This document shows, one piece after another, positions 43,839 to 52,586 of a DNA stretch of 64,000 nucleotides (positions are counted from its first letter, which is position 1; each line of letters starts with the position of its first letter). The stretch lies in assembly GCA_002481545.1 (NCBI GenBank), contig DLEF01000067.1, forward strand, positions 125,937-189,936, written 5' to 3'. Below the pieces are notes generated by a model. The model was not told the DNA's origin. It ran no database searches and saw nothing but the letters and a program-made list of their open reading frames with translations. The position numbers and the translations under genes are program-made. The DNA comes from Cyanobacteria bacterium UBA7753 (GTDB lineage: Bacteria; Cyanobacteriota; Vampirovibrionia; Gastranaerophilales; Gastranaerophilaceae).

Positions 43839-44500
43839 TTTCTCATTCCTCGTTGTTCATTATATAAAGAATTGTTCTTTAATAATTCATCCAAGTTTTG
43901 TATTTTTTGATTAAGTTCCTCCGAATACTTTAGAGACAGAGCCCGTCTGAAAAAAGAATTTGCTTTTTCAAAATCGCCGAATTTTTCATAAATGGTTCCG
44001 ACTTGATAAAGTGTATAATAATGGTTTTGGTAACCCGTGTTATAGGCTCTCATATATTCTCTTAAAGCTATTCTTAATTTACCTCTGTCGAAATAGTAAT
44101 TTGCAAAGGAATAATATGCATATGGATAATTAGGTATAAGATTTACGGCTCTGCAGAAATTTGACTTCGCATATCTGTCTTTGCCCAGTTTGTCAAATAT
44201 AATCCCCAGTCTTGTAAAATAGAGCGGATTTTCTTTATCAACATTTCCTAGTACGCTGTACGCACTCAACATTCTGTATAAAAGCACCTGTTTCTGCTTT
44301 GCATCCTGTGATTCCAAGTAATCGGTATACATTGCGTCCGCTTCGTTTTTCAGCTTAGTTTCATTTATCATTGAATAATCAATAGGGATAACATACTGAA
44401 CGCCTGCTCTTTCGACGGCGAAGACCGCAGGGGACAGGATAAAGCATAATATAATTATTAGAAAGTATTTTATATGATTGTTTAATCTTATTTTAATCAT
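43835..44500 (-). CDS. Exported TPR protein
   Basis: 221 aa. An N-terminal hydrophobic segment (YFLIIILCFILSPAVFA) acts as a signal peptide or anchor. Three or four TPR units follow (NPLYFTRLGIIFDKLGKDRYAKSNFCRAVNLIPNYPYAYYSFANYY, and FEKANSFFRRALSLKYSEEL). It is translationally coupled to the GHL10 gene, so it probably helps place or scaffold that secreted protein at the cell envelope. Confidence 0.8.
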   Translation of the reverse strand: MIKIRLNNHIKYFLIIILCFILSPAVFAVERAGVQYVIPIDYSMINETKLKNEADAMYTDYLESQDAKQKQVLLYRMLSAYSVLGNVDKENPLYFTRLGIIFDKLGKDRYAKSNFCRAVNLIPNYPYAYYSFANYYFDRGKLRIALREYMRAYNTGYQNHYYTLYQVGTIYEKFGDFEKANSFFRRALSLKYSEELNQKIQNLDELLKNNSLYNEQRGMRK

Positions 44501-44584
44501 CTCCCGGATGAAATTTTACGGTTATAATCGTCTGTCTTACCGACAAATTAAATTATACCAAAAACAGATAAATAGGGATAATAA

Positions 44585-45556
44585 TTATGTCCATAAAACA
44601 GATACGGTTAAAATAACGGACACATACATCATAAGGTTTCTTGCCTGATACATTCTGAACATAAAAATAACGGAGCGATTTTGTTTTATATCCTCCCACG
44701 CCTCAAACGGGAAGTGATACCACCTTTTTTGCGGTAACTTATCAGGTGTTTCCAAGTACAGCTCCAATGATTTTGCCAAATCAACCGCCAAAGGAAGAGT
44801 CAAAAATACGGATAGAACCTTAATTCCGCAGATATTTAATGCAGGTAACAGAAGAGTCGATAAATACCCGAATGTCACAATGAGTTTTTGAAATGCTAAT
44901 GCTTTCTTTCCTGCTCCGAGTTTGTTTACAAGAGTCAGTTTGCCCTCGTTTTTATCAATATCCTTATCCATAAAGGTATCCGTGAAGAGAAGGTTTATCG
45001 TAAAAAACATTGACGGTAACGACAATATTACGGGTGCGATTGAGATATTTCCCGTCATCACGTAATAAACCCCTTCAAATAAAAGAGGTCCGAATGCCGC
45101 TCCTACTGCAATCTCTGACATAGAATGATAGGACAGAAATGAATACAGCAAAACTATCAGGGCGCCAATTCCTGCCAAAATAAGAGTAAATACTCCGATC
45201 TTGAAAACGAAGAATAACCCTATTAAAAGAGAGATTATACAGTAACTCATAAATAATAAAAGTGCTTGTTTTGTTGTTAACAGTCCGTTTATAAAGTATG
45301 CGCATTTCCCTCGTTGTGTGTTCGGGAGCTCTATTTTTCCGTTGTATACTTTTGATAATTTTTTGTAATCGCAGATATCGTCGAACAGGTTAGTCGCAAG
45401 GTGTGCAAACATAATCCCAATCAGAGCTAACAGCCCGTAATACGGATTTCCTCCAGATTTTAAGGAATACGCAAACACAATAATCCATGAGAAAAACGAC
45501 ATTGGAAGAGTATAATATCTTGAACATTCAAGAAAAAAACGGATACGTTTAAACAC
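44585..45556 (-). CDS. UbiA-family prenyltransferase
   Basis: 323 aa, about eight to nine membrane helices. The two Asp-rich motifs of the family are present: NLFDDICDYKK (NxxxDxxxD) and DTFMDKDIDKNEGK. UbiA enzymes attach a polyprenyl chain to an aromatic acceptor; the pattern most resembles MenA-type enzymes, but no menaquinone genes are nearby, so the substrate is open. It overlaps the upstream small gene by 1 nt and is the last gene of the nanE-containing operon. Confidence 0.88.
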   Translation of the reverse strand: MFKRIRFFLECSRYYTLPMSFFSWIIVFAYSLKSGGNPYYGLLALIGIMFAHLATNLFDDICDYKKLSKVYNGKIELPNTQRGKCAYFINGLLTTKQALLLFMSYCIISLLIGLFFVFKIGVFTLILAGIGALIVLLYSFLSYHSMSEIAVGAAFGPLLFEGVYYVMTGNISIAPVILSLPSMFFTINLLFTDTFMDKDIDKNEGKLTLVNKLGAGKKALAFQKLIVTFGYLSTLLLPALNICGIKVLSVFLTLPLAVDLAKSLELYLETPDKLPQKRWYHFPFEAWEDIKQNRSVIFMFRMYQARNLMMYVSVILTVSVLWT

Positions 45557-45768
45557 TAGAAAAATTCTCCGTACGATTTTACGGATTCGTAGTCTGCGCC
45601 CGCCTCAAGCAATTCTTCAGGTTTTAGACCGAACAGCGAGACCAAATTGCCTATGTCTTCGCCTTTTTCCAGTAATTGAACAGATTTCTCGATTGCCTCA
45701 TCTCGAGACATATTCTCTAATCTGTCGAATCTGCCTTTTGCAATTATTCTGCGCTTAGACTTACCCAT
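45556..45768 (-). CDS. Small conserved-looking protein in nan operon
   Basis: 70 aa. Basic N-terminus (GKSKRRIIAKGRF) and an acidic helical C-terminus (DEAIEKSVQLLEKGEDIGNLVSLFGLKPEELLEAGADYESV). The latter resembles a short helix-hairpin domain. Both ends overlap the flanking genes by 1 nt, which strongly supports translation. Function unknown. Confidence 0.7.
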   Translation of the reverse strand: MGKSKRRIIAKGRFDRLENMSRDEAIEKSVQLLEKGEDIGNLVSLFGLKPEELLEAGADYESVKSYGEFF

Positions 45769-46649
45769 TACTTTGCCTCTAATGATTTGAGGGCTAAAAG
45801 AGCCGCCCCTATCATTCCCGAATAATTACCCGCAGTCCCTTTTCTGACGGAGGTTTTAGTGGTAACAATTACCGAATTAACTTCATCTTCTATTTTTTTG
45901 CAGTCAACAAATTGTGCCATCGAACCCGATAAAACGAAACAATCGGGATCAAAAAGATTTGCAAGCCCGATAATTCCGTTAGTTATGTCTTCTTGCCAAC
46001 GGTCAAAGACTTCTGTCATTTTTTTATCACCGTTTTTGACTCCGTCCATAACATCATAAGTTGTTACATCTTTATCGTTTAACATCTCTTCTGCAGTGCG
46101 TTTTAGTCCCGTGCCGGACGCGTAAGCCTCAAAGCAATCCCACGAACCGCAAGTACATCTTCTTCTTTTGTCTGAATACATTTTGAAGTGCATTTCGCCT
46201 GCGGCACCTGATTTCCCCGTAAATACTTTATTATCAATGATTATTCCGCCACCTACACCTGTTCCTAATGTTAACATAACGGAATCAGCGCAGTTTTGAG
46301 AGGCTCCGACTTCGTGTTCTGCCCAAGCTGCAGCGTTTGCGTCGTTTGCAACAAAAACTTTCTTAGGTGAAAGAGCTTGAAAATCTATTGTGTTATAGCC
46401 TTTTACAAGGTTGCCCGTTGAGCCTATAACTCTTGTATTTTCTTTATTTACGGAACCTGCGGTTGCTATTGCTATCGCATCAACATCGTTTTCGTGCTCC
46501 GCAATTGCATTTTTCAATATCTCTTCTATTCCCTCAATGGATTTAGGAGTATGGAATTTCTTTACCTCGGATATTATCTTTCCGTTTTCATCTATTATTG
46601 AATAAGATATTTTTGTCCCGCCAATATCAAACGCCAATGCTTTACTCAT
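45768..46649 (-). CDS. nanK: ROK-family sugar kinase, probable N-acetylmannosamine kinase
   Basis: 293 aa. N-terminal ATP-binding LAFDIGGTKISYSIID, the GTGVGGGI phosphate loop, and the ROK zinc motif CTCGSWDCFEAYASG are present. ROK kinases phosphorylate hexoses or acyl-amino-hexoses at C6. Because nanE lies two genes upstream in the same operon, ManNAc kinase is the best guess. A second ROK gene at 57410 looks more like glucokinase. No sialate lyase or transporter is in the window. Confidence 0.78.
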   Translation of the reverse strand: MSKALAFDIGGTKISYSIIDENGKIISEVKKFHTPKSIEGIEEILKNAIAEHENDVDAIAIATAGSVNKENTRVIGSTGNLVKGYNTIDFQALSPKKVFVANDANAAAWAEHEVGASQNCADSVMLTLGTGVGGGIIIDNKVFTGKSGAAGEMHFKMYSDKRRRCTCGSWDCFEAYASGTGLKRTAEEMLNDKDVTTYDVMDGVKNGDKKMTEVFDRWQEDITNGIIGLANLFDPDCFVLSGSMAQFVDCKKIEDEVNSVIVTTKTSVRKGTAGNYSGMIGAALLALKSLEAK

Positions 46650-46659
46650 GAATAATCCT

Positions 46660-46863
46660 CTAATTCTTATGTCCGATTATGTTTTTTATATAGTTTTTTG
46701 CAACAGTAAACAAACTTACATGATTTTTGTTTTCTTTTACCGTTGATTTATGGACAGGCATGTTTTCCATCGCCTGCATAAATTGTTTATCTTTTGTCAT
46801 TATTTTGACTAAATTACTCATATTATCATATGGAGACATTAGTCTGACATTTCCTATTCTCAT
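46660..46863 (-). CDS. Small protein between nanE and nanK
   Basis: 67 aa, starting 2 nt after nanE stops and ending 10 nt before nanK begins. It is Met/Asn/Lys-rich (NMSNLVKIMTKDKQFMQAMENM) with a C-terminal amphipathic helix (VSLFTVAKNYIKNIIGHK). The tight spacing supports a real gene. Family not recognised. Confidence 0.65.
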   Translation of the reverse strand: MRIGNVRLMSPYDNMSNLVKIMTKDKQFMQAMENMPVHKSTVKENKNHVSLFTVAKNYIKNIIGHKN

Positions 46864-46865
46864 AA

Positions 46866-47549
46866 TTAAACTCCCTGTACAAATCTTTTTGTTATCAATT
46901 GCGGTCTGGTGATTGCTGAGCCTATTACAACCGCGTGTGCGCCGAGTTCAAACGCGTGGTTAACCTGTGTCGGTTCCCATATTCTGCCTTCGCAAATAAC
47001 CGGTACATCCAGTTTTGAAGAAATCTTATTGACAAGCGTAAAATCAGGCTCATTGCTGTCAGATAATGATTCCAATGTATACCCTGATAGCGTTGTAGAT
47101 ACGATATCGACGCCCAAATCCGCGCATATTTTAGCTTCTTCAAACGTTGAAATATCAGCCATTGCATAACGCCCTGCCGTCTTAATCACTTCAACGATAT
47201 CGGCTAAAGTGCAACCGTGCGGTCTTTTTCTTGTTGTTCCGTCAAATGCGATAATATCGGCTCCCGCTTCTATCAAAGCTTTGACCTCTGTCAGAGTAGG
47301 TGTGATGTAAACAATCTCTTTCCAGTTATCAGGCAATTTGTCGGGTTTTGTAATCCCGATAACAGGTAATCCCAATGTTTTTGCATTGATAACGTCTCTT
47401 ACCCCTGCGACTCTAAGCCCTGCTGCTCCGCCGTTTACAACTGATTTCATCATTGCAAACATACATTCTTCGGGATATAATGGCTCTCCCGGCATTGCTT
47501 GAACCGATACTATAACTTTATTTTTTAAACTATCTATCATATTTGTCAT
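46866..47549 (-). CDS. nanE: N-acetylmannosamine-6-phosphate 2-epimerase
   Basis: 227 aa TIM barrel. It converts ManNAc-6-P to GlcNAc-6-P in sialic acid and amino-sugar use. Family motifs are present: VSVQAMPGEPLYPEECM at the start, GLRVAG, PVIGITKPD with the Lys, DGTTRKRPHG, MADISTFEEA, VICEGRIWEP with the catalytic-region Glu, and AVVIGSAITRP. ATG 47549 is preferred; the upstream TTG would add six residues. It is the first gene of a five-gene operon ending with the UbiA gene. Confidence 0.95.
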   Translation of the reverse strand: MTNMIDSLKNKVIVSVQAMPGEPLYPEECMFAMMKSVVNGGAAGLRVAGVRDVINAKTLGLPVIGITKPDKLPDNWKEIVYITPTLTEVKALIEAGADIIAFDGTTRKRPHGCTLADIVEVIKTAGRYAMADISTFEEAKICADLGVDIVSTTLSGYTLESLSDSNEPDFTLVNKISSKLDVPVICEGRIWEPTQVNHAFELGAHAVVIGSAITRPQLITKRFVQGV

Positions 47550-47572
47550 AACTATAATGTACCCCAAAAATA

Positions 47573-47602
47573 AAACAGACTCAAATATATTTGAGCCTGT
47601 TT
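47573..47602 (-). terminator. Terminator between nanE start and the HEAT-like gene
   Basis: AAACAGACTCAAAT / ATTTGAGCCTGTTT stem. It is T-rich on both strands and serves the minus-strand gene ending at 47659. Confidence 0.85.
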
Positions 47603-47658
47603 TTTATTTAATAGAAAGGAAAGGTTGCTGACTTTCAGCAAACTTATCATTTACAATG

Positions 47659-48831
47659 CTAAGCTTTTGGTTGTTCTGCAGGTTGTTCTGCTGCAGGTTG
47701 AGCAGGTTGCTCTGCTTGTGCCGGTTGAGCTTCTGCCGGTGCCGGTTGTGCAGGCTGTTCTGCTGCCGGTTGTGCTTCCGCAGGTTGAGCTGCTGCTTGT
47801 TCTGCAGGTTGAGCCTGTTGAGCATCAGCAGGTTTGTTCAAACTGTCTAAAGCATCTTTTGCAGCTGCCGCTACGTTATCATCAGCATCGGATTGAGCGA
47901 TTGTGAATATCTTATTCAAGTCTTGGTTGTATTCAGGACGTTGAATGAATCTCAATGCGTCGATTGAAGCTGTTCTGATAGCAGGGTTAGGGTTGTTCTT
48001 CAATGTATCAACAACCATTGCTGCTGCCGGTAAATCTGTCAGAGGAACTACGTTGCCCGTACGTTTTTCGATTTCGTCGCCGTAGGTCTTCTGTAACAGA
48101 GCTGTTGCGAATAATGCGTATTCTTTATTTCTTTCAGCCTGTTCAAGAGGAGTTATGCTCAATGCTAATTTCTCTTCATCAGGAGTTAATTGATTAGGTA
48201 CTTGAACCGATTTAGGATCTTTTCCTTCTTTTTCTGCTTTTTCTATAGCAGCGTCATTTTCAGCAACTTTTGCTCTTAATTGAATTTGTTGATCTGTTGG
48301 TCCTGCTAATTTAGAAGAATCAACATCCATAATATTCATCAACTTATTGAATACTTCTTCCTGAACTAAAGGAACGATTGCGCCTTCATCCTTCAGTCCC
48401 TTTTCAGCTATTTCGTTCATAGCTAAAGCTTGTTTATCGGGATCAGGATCTGACAAGCCTGCTACCATAGCATTTACGGCTGCTGTTGAGTCTTGTGCAG
48501 GTTGTTCTTCCTTTGGAGCATCTGTTTGAGCAGGTGCCGGAGTCTGTTCTGCGGTAGGTTTTTGTTCTACGGCAGGTTCAGGAACTGCAGGTGTCTCAGG
48601 AGCTTTTGGAGCTTCAGGAGCTTGTCCAGGTGTCGGATTATTTACCGGCGGATAATAAGGTTGACCGTCTGCTTTCGGGTAATCATAGTAATAACCCGGT
48701 TGCGGAGCATTCAACGTTGGTGTATCTAAATTAATTTGTACCGCATTATAGCTCGGTGCATACGTAGCTTTTTTAGGAGCTTGCGTTTGTACTTGGGGTT
48801 GTTGCGGTGTATTATTAGGTGAATTAATCAT
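47659..48831 (-). CDS. HEAT-like repeat protein with PSYNAVQ tag and Pro/Ala/Gln-rich ends
   Basis: 390 aa. Residues about 27-42 read PSYNAVQINLDTPTLN, nearly the same as in the small gene next to it (48942). A Pro/Glu/Ala-rich linker follows. Then come HEAT-type helices (SDPDPDKQALAMNEIAEKGLKDE, NNPNPAIRTASIDALRFIQRPEYNQDLNKIF, ADDNVAAAAKDALDSL). The C-terminal 75 residues are an Ala/Gln/Pro/Glu low-complexity tail, as in proteins that cross or coat the envelope. The start ATG has AGGAAAGG. Upstream it carries TGGCAATT, then TACTTTTATAATTG. Function unknown. Confidence 0.7.
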   Translation of the reverse strand: MINSPNNTPQQPQVQTQAPKKATYAPSYNAVQINLDTPTLNAPQPGYYYDYPKADGQPYYPPVNNPTPGQAPEAPKAPETPAVPEPAVEQKPTAEQTPAPAQTDAPKEEQPAQDSTAAVNAMVAGLSDPDPDKQALAMNEIAEKGLKDEGAIVPLVQEEVFNKLMNIMDVDSSKLAGPTDQQIQLRAKVAENDAAIEKAEKEGKDPKSVQVPNQLTPDEEKLALSITPLEQAERNKEYALFATALLQKTYGDEIEKRTGNVVPLTDLPAAAMVVDTLKNNPNPAIRTASIDALRFIQRPEYNQDLNKIFTIAQSDADDNVAAAAKDALDSLNKPADAQQAQPAEQAAAQPAEAQPAAEQPAQPAPAEAQPAQAEQPAQPAAEQPAEQPKA

Positions 48832-48941
48832 TATAAATACCTTTCCTAACTATTATATACAATTATAAAAGTAATTAAAATTTTTATAATTGCCAATTCA
48901 TAAAATCATGTTTTACAAATATTAACAAATTTAACAAATTA

Positions 48942-49118
48942 TTAAGCAGTCCATTGTTTTGTTGCTGTTGCAGGCAACGGAGCAGGTTGAGCAGGCGGAA
49001 CGTTTAATGTAGGTTGAGCCAAGTTTAATTGTACTGCGTTGTAGCTCGGTTTGAAATCAGGAGCTGCTACCGGTTGTTGAACATTTGTGTTTGCGTTTGC
49101 TGAAATTGGTGCTGTCAT
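48942..49118 (-). CDS. 58-aa protein sharing the PSYNAVQ tag
   Basis: ATG 49118 (GAAAGGA Shine-Dalgarno) to TAA at 48942. Starts MTAPISANANTNVQQP, then PSYNAVQLNLAQPTLNVP, and ends Pro/Ala-rich. It is almost only the tag region of the next gene, so either it arose by partial duplication or the tag is a functional module by itself. TAGCAAAAAAAT lies upstream at 49179-49190. Confidence 0.7.
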   Translation of the reverse strand: MTAPISANANTNVQQPVAAPDFKPSYNAVQLNLAQPTLNVPPAQPAPLPATATKQWTA

Positions 49119-49289
49119 ATTTTTTATCCTTTCAATACACTACTATCTTGTTTCTTTTATTGTAATTCATCTAAACAGATTTTTTTGCTATTTAACTAAA
49201 AGTTTGTTACAAATATTTACATTAAAAAGCATGCAAAACCATGTAATCAGCATGTTTCGGAGCTTTTTTTCTCTGTAATATTACTTATA

Positions 49290-51551
49290 TCAAAACTTGT
49301 ATTCAGGGATAACAAACACTTCATTATTTGCATCTTTATCAACAAATTTCAAATATTCAGTCATGGCAACTTCTTTAGATTTGTTATAAAACTCATCAGT
49401 GATGTATTTTTTATGCAATTCTGTTCTCTTGCCCGAATAATGTCCCAATACATCCGTGAATTTGCCTATATCTTCCGCAGATTTGCCGCCGCCGTATGCT
49501 TTAGTTTTTGCATCCGTGCCTGACGGTCTTATTTCTATATATTTATCATTGAATTTGAGATATGTTCCGTCGCCTACAAACTTAATGTCTTCAACTCCCG
49601 AAAAATCAAGTTCAGGAAAAGCGTCGTTCAGTACTTCTTTTGCATTATCAAGAGTGATAACACCTTCTTTTATTCCGATAGCGAGAGACAGGAAGAACAG
49701 GTCGTTTTCCGTTCTTTGTTTTTCACCTTCCGCCTTTGCTGCTTTAAGTTTTTCAATATCAGGTTCGGACTCGTTATAGTATGCGATATCTTCTCTTGTA
49801 TCAAATGTTGATGTTACATTGTTTGAATTAAATACTTCAAGCAAGTATTCAGACAATGTTTTATTTTCTTCCTCTAATTGTGCAAGCAGAGACGATGCAA
49901 CGATTATAGCTTCCGTTGCGCTTTTTTCTCTCATAGCGATGGCTTCTCTTCCCGTCAGAGATTTAACCATGTCTTCGGCACCCATAATCATGCCGCCAGA
50001 TTCTTCTCCGCCGAATAACAATCGAGGCTGTACCCCTAAATCTATTGTGTTTCCGAATACATCGTCAACTTTAACAGGTTTGTCAGGATTTGTCTTAATC
50101 TGTAATTCGACTTTCTTCATGATGTTTGCGATTTCTTTAAATCCGACAGGAACATTAACAACTTTTACGTTGTTGTTCTTAGCCCATTCATCCCATGACA
50201 GTGCTGAAGCTGTAGTCTTGATGATAAATCTCGGATGATTGTTCCATTTACGTGTATGTTTCAACTGTCTTGCTCTGTAATCTGTCAACATTAAGAATGC
50301 CTGATTTGCTGTGAATACCGTCAATACTCTTCCTAATCCGAGTTTTACATAAGATATTCCGTTTTCTTCAAGCATAGGAATGTTTCCTTCGCTTTCCAAT
50401 TCGCAAACGGTCAATCTGTCATGATCGGGATCCGTTATTAAAACGGCTGTTCCGAGCGGATATTCTCTCAATAATACGTCATATCCGATGGATTCTATTA
50501 CAGGGAAGAATTTTTCGCCGTTCGGACGTTTTGCAACTACTGTCGCATCTACCGAGTAATCATAGAATACTTTGTTACCCTTAGGATCAGTGTCATATTT
50601 ACCGATTGAATGGTAGAACGGATCTTCATCCGTGTTATCCCATACATAGTGTTCTTCGACTCCGAGTTTCGTAAGAACACGGCTCAAAGTTCTGTATGCG
50701 CAACCGCCTACACATTCGATAACGATTTTGTTTTTCATTGATTTTAACTTGGTTAAGTTTTCGGCAACGCCGTTTTTCAAGTAATCAACGTAAAGATTTA
50801 TACCGTCTTCCAATTTTGTCATGACTGATTCGTCAATAAGCGGATTATCTTCTGCGGAAATTTTAATCTCATAACTTCCGTCTTTTTCTACCTTATCGAA
50901 GATTTCCTGTATCTTGTTTACAAATTCCATTGATTCTTCCGGCAAGAACTGACTGCCTTGAGAGTTCAAATCTTTTGTTGCTGTTTTTACGGAAATACCG
51001 TGGCTTGAGGTTATATATTCCCCGCCTACCAAGTCGAGTTTAAATGCCAAGAATGACGCAAGCCATATCGGAATAGTTTTTCTCTCTTTAGAAGTGAGAG
51101 TCTTAATCCCTTGTGCTGCCTGTATTCTTGCAATTGCATCAAGATATAGAAGTGAGTTGTAGCGTACTTCACTCCCTACAAGTTTTATAATCTCTTTGCT
51201 TTCATATTTATCTTTTAAAACGAGAGCTTTAGCCAATGTTGCAAGCACAATTCCTACAAGGTTGATAGGGAATCTTGTATCCTGCGGGAACAGAATGTTT
51301 TGAGGCCCTCTGATACCTGCAGTGGATACTTTTGCTTCTTTTGCATAGTTTGCGAACCAGTCGAGCAAGTTAAGTCCTTCGGGATTCGTTTTTGCATCGT
51401 AAGGGTATAAGTGTTCTTTTTTTAAGGTAAAAGTAAATTCACCCTTGTTTGAAAAATCCATCAATTTATTATTCTTTATATAATCGGGAGTTTTGTCAAA
51501 AACACTCTTAAATAACTCTTCTTCCAGTTCACAGCTTGCTTGCATATTCAT
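49290..51551 (-). CDS. Phosphohexomutase (phosphoglucomutase/phosphomannomutase family)
   Basis: 753 aa, longer than the usual 450-550 aa. The four alpha-D-phosphohexomutase signatures are in order: active serine loop ITSSHG (normally TASHN), metal loop DPDHDRLTV, sugar loop GGEESGGMIMG, and phosphate loop RPSGTDAKT. VSTAGIRGPQN at about 80-90 is the N-terminal substrate signature. It interconverts hexose-1- and -6-phosphates for glycogen, LPS or glycolysis. The extra length is spread over the N-terminal half and the linker between domains 2 and 3. ATG 51551 follows GGAGAG; the ATG at 51563 is less likely. Confidence 0.88.
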   Translation of the reverse strand: MNMQASCELEEELFKSVFDKTPDYIKNNKLMDFSNKGEFTFTLKKEHLYPYDAKTNPEGLNLLDWFANYAKEAKVSTAGIRGPQNILFPQDTRFPINLVGIVLATLAKALVLKDKYESKEIIKLVGSEVRYNSLLYLDAIARIQAAQGIKTLTSKERKTIPIWLASFLAFKLDLVGGEYITSSHGISVKTATKDLNSQGSQFLPEESMEFVNKIQEIFDKVEKDGSYEIKISAEDNPLIDESVMTKLEDGINLYVDYLKNGVAENLTKLKSMKNKIVIECVGGCAYRTLSRVLTKLGVEEHYVWDNTDEDPFYHSIGKYDTDPKGNKVFYDYSVDATVVAKRPNGEKFFPVIESIGYDVLLREYPLGTAVLITDPDHDRLTVCELESEGNIPMLEENGISYVKLGLGRVLTVFTANQAFLMLTDYRARQLKHTRKWNNHPRFIIKTTASALSWDEWAKNNNVKVVNVPVGFKEIANIMKKVELQIKTNPDKPVKVDDVFGNTIDLGVQPRLLFGGEESGGMIMGAEDMVKSLTGREAIAMREKSATEAIIVASSLLAQLEEENKTLSEYLLEVFNSNNVTSTFDTREDIAYYNESEPDIEKLKAAKAEGEKQRTENDLFFLSLAIGIKEGVITLDNAKEVLNDAFPELDFSGVEDIKFVGDGTYLKFNDKYIEIRPSGTDAKTKAYGGGKSAEDIGKFTDVLGHYSGKRTELHKKYITDEFYNKSKEVAMTEYLKFVDKDANNEVFVIPEYKF

Positions 51552-51601
51552 AAATCTCTCCATTATGTTTAAATTAGTAACATCTATATGATACTACAAA
51601 A

Positions 51602-51870
51602 AGGGGTAAATGTAAGGGGTAAATGTAATTCTTTAAATGAAAGGCTCTAAGATACTAAGGCACTAGGGCACTAAGAAACGGCTCCGCATATACACCCCCT
51701 CACCCGCCTTCGGCACCCTCTCCCACGAAGTGGCGAGGGTAAACCGTTGCAATAGCAACGGTTAAGATTTTGCTATTGAAAAATCTTAAGTCTCGCCCCC
51801 ATCTGTGGGAGAGACCGCAGCTGTTACAATTAAAGCAGTTACAGATGCGAGTGAGGGGAAACTTCTCATA
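51602..51870. repeat. Composite intergenic repeat region (no gene in 51552-51971)
   Basis: 51602-51628 holds two copies of GGGGTAAATGTA. 51645-51675 holds GGCACTA tandem units like those at 13.1 and 41.7 kb. 51690-51860 is a long imperfect inverted repeat: CCCCCTCACCCGCC...CTCTCCCACGAAGTGG at one end and CTGTGGGAGAG...GTGAGGGG at the other. Inner palindromes include AACCGTTGCAATAGCAACGGTT and AAGATTTTGCTATTGAAAAATCTT. No credible ORF is seen. Confidence 0.75.
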
Positions 51871-51971
51871 ATCAAAATTATACAAACAACTCAGGGTGTG
51901 ATGTTTAGCCCCAATGCGCTATTTGTGCAAAGTAAAATCTAAAAATAATTCAATGGTATAAACCACTCAAA

Positions 51972-52580
51972 CTATTTCTGAGACGGATCGTAACTGAATC
52001 CGTAAACTTCGTTACCGTATTTGATACCGATAAATGTACCTTTTTCTCCAAAGATATACATTATATCAGGGGTTTGAAGATACATTGCGCGGATTAGCTT
52101 GCCTTCAATAGAATATTTTTTTGTATAGAACGGATATTCAGGAAATCCGCCATATCTGAAATCGATAAATTTAAGATGTCCCGTTGCGTCGTAATAGAAC
52201 GTACGCTGAGGAGCGTTTGTGTATTGCAGAGCATACATATATACAATCTGAGATTTGCCCATTGTGAACGGTTGGAGGTCAACATCTCTGTAATGGTTGT
52301 AGCCGTTGCAAACAGCGTCATAATGTACCTTAAAGTTTTTATCTTTCATATAAGGTCTTAATTTCATTTTTAAGAACCCTTTAGGAAAGTTTGTAACATA
52401 TCCTTTCGGAAACATTATATTGAAGACTTTGACAACACGGTCTTTTCTTTGATCGTTTGTCAGATAGAGCCAGTCGAAGGCGCCCCCGACATAATCAAAT
52501 TCTTCGTCCGCCATTACGGGTAAAACCCCCGAAACGCACATTGTAACTATTAATAATATGATTCCTAATAATTTTTTCAC
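51972..52580 (-). CDS. Secreted protein of unknown function
   Basis: 202 aa from GTG 52580. A signal peptide (KKLLGIILLIVTMCVSGVLPVMA, cut after ADE or similar) is followed by a Tyr/Phe/Lys-rich mature part (PKGYVTNFPKGFLKMKLRPYM, QRTFYYDATGHLKFIDFRYGG, YEV-type strands). TFYYDATGHLKFIDFRYG recalls a single YD-like turn. The GTG is 6 nt from the TATAAT box, so the mRNA is probably leaderless. No known domain. Confidence 0.7.
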   Translation of the reverse strand: MKKLLGIILLIVTMCVSGVLPVMADEEFDYVGGAFDWLYLTNDQRKDRVVKVFNIMFPKGYVTNFPKGFLKMKLRPYMKDKNFKVHYDAVCNGYNHYRDVDLQPFTMGKSQIVYMYALQYTNAPQRTFYYDATGHLKFIDFRYGGFPEYPFYTKKYSIEGKLIRAMYLQTPDIMYIFGEKGTFIGIKYGNEVYGFSYDPSQK

Positions 52581-52586
52581 GGTATT

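Noticed and set aside
47604..47906. Open frames on both strands in the Pro/Ala/Gln-rich tail
   Set aside because: Low-complexity codons of the 47659 gene leave several frames open; none has a start signal or family match.
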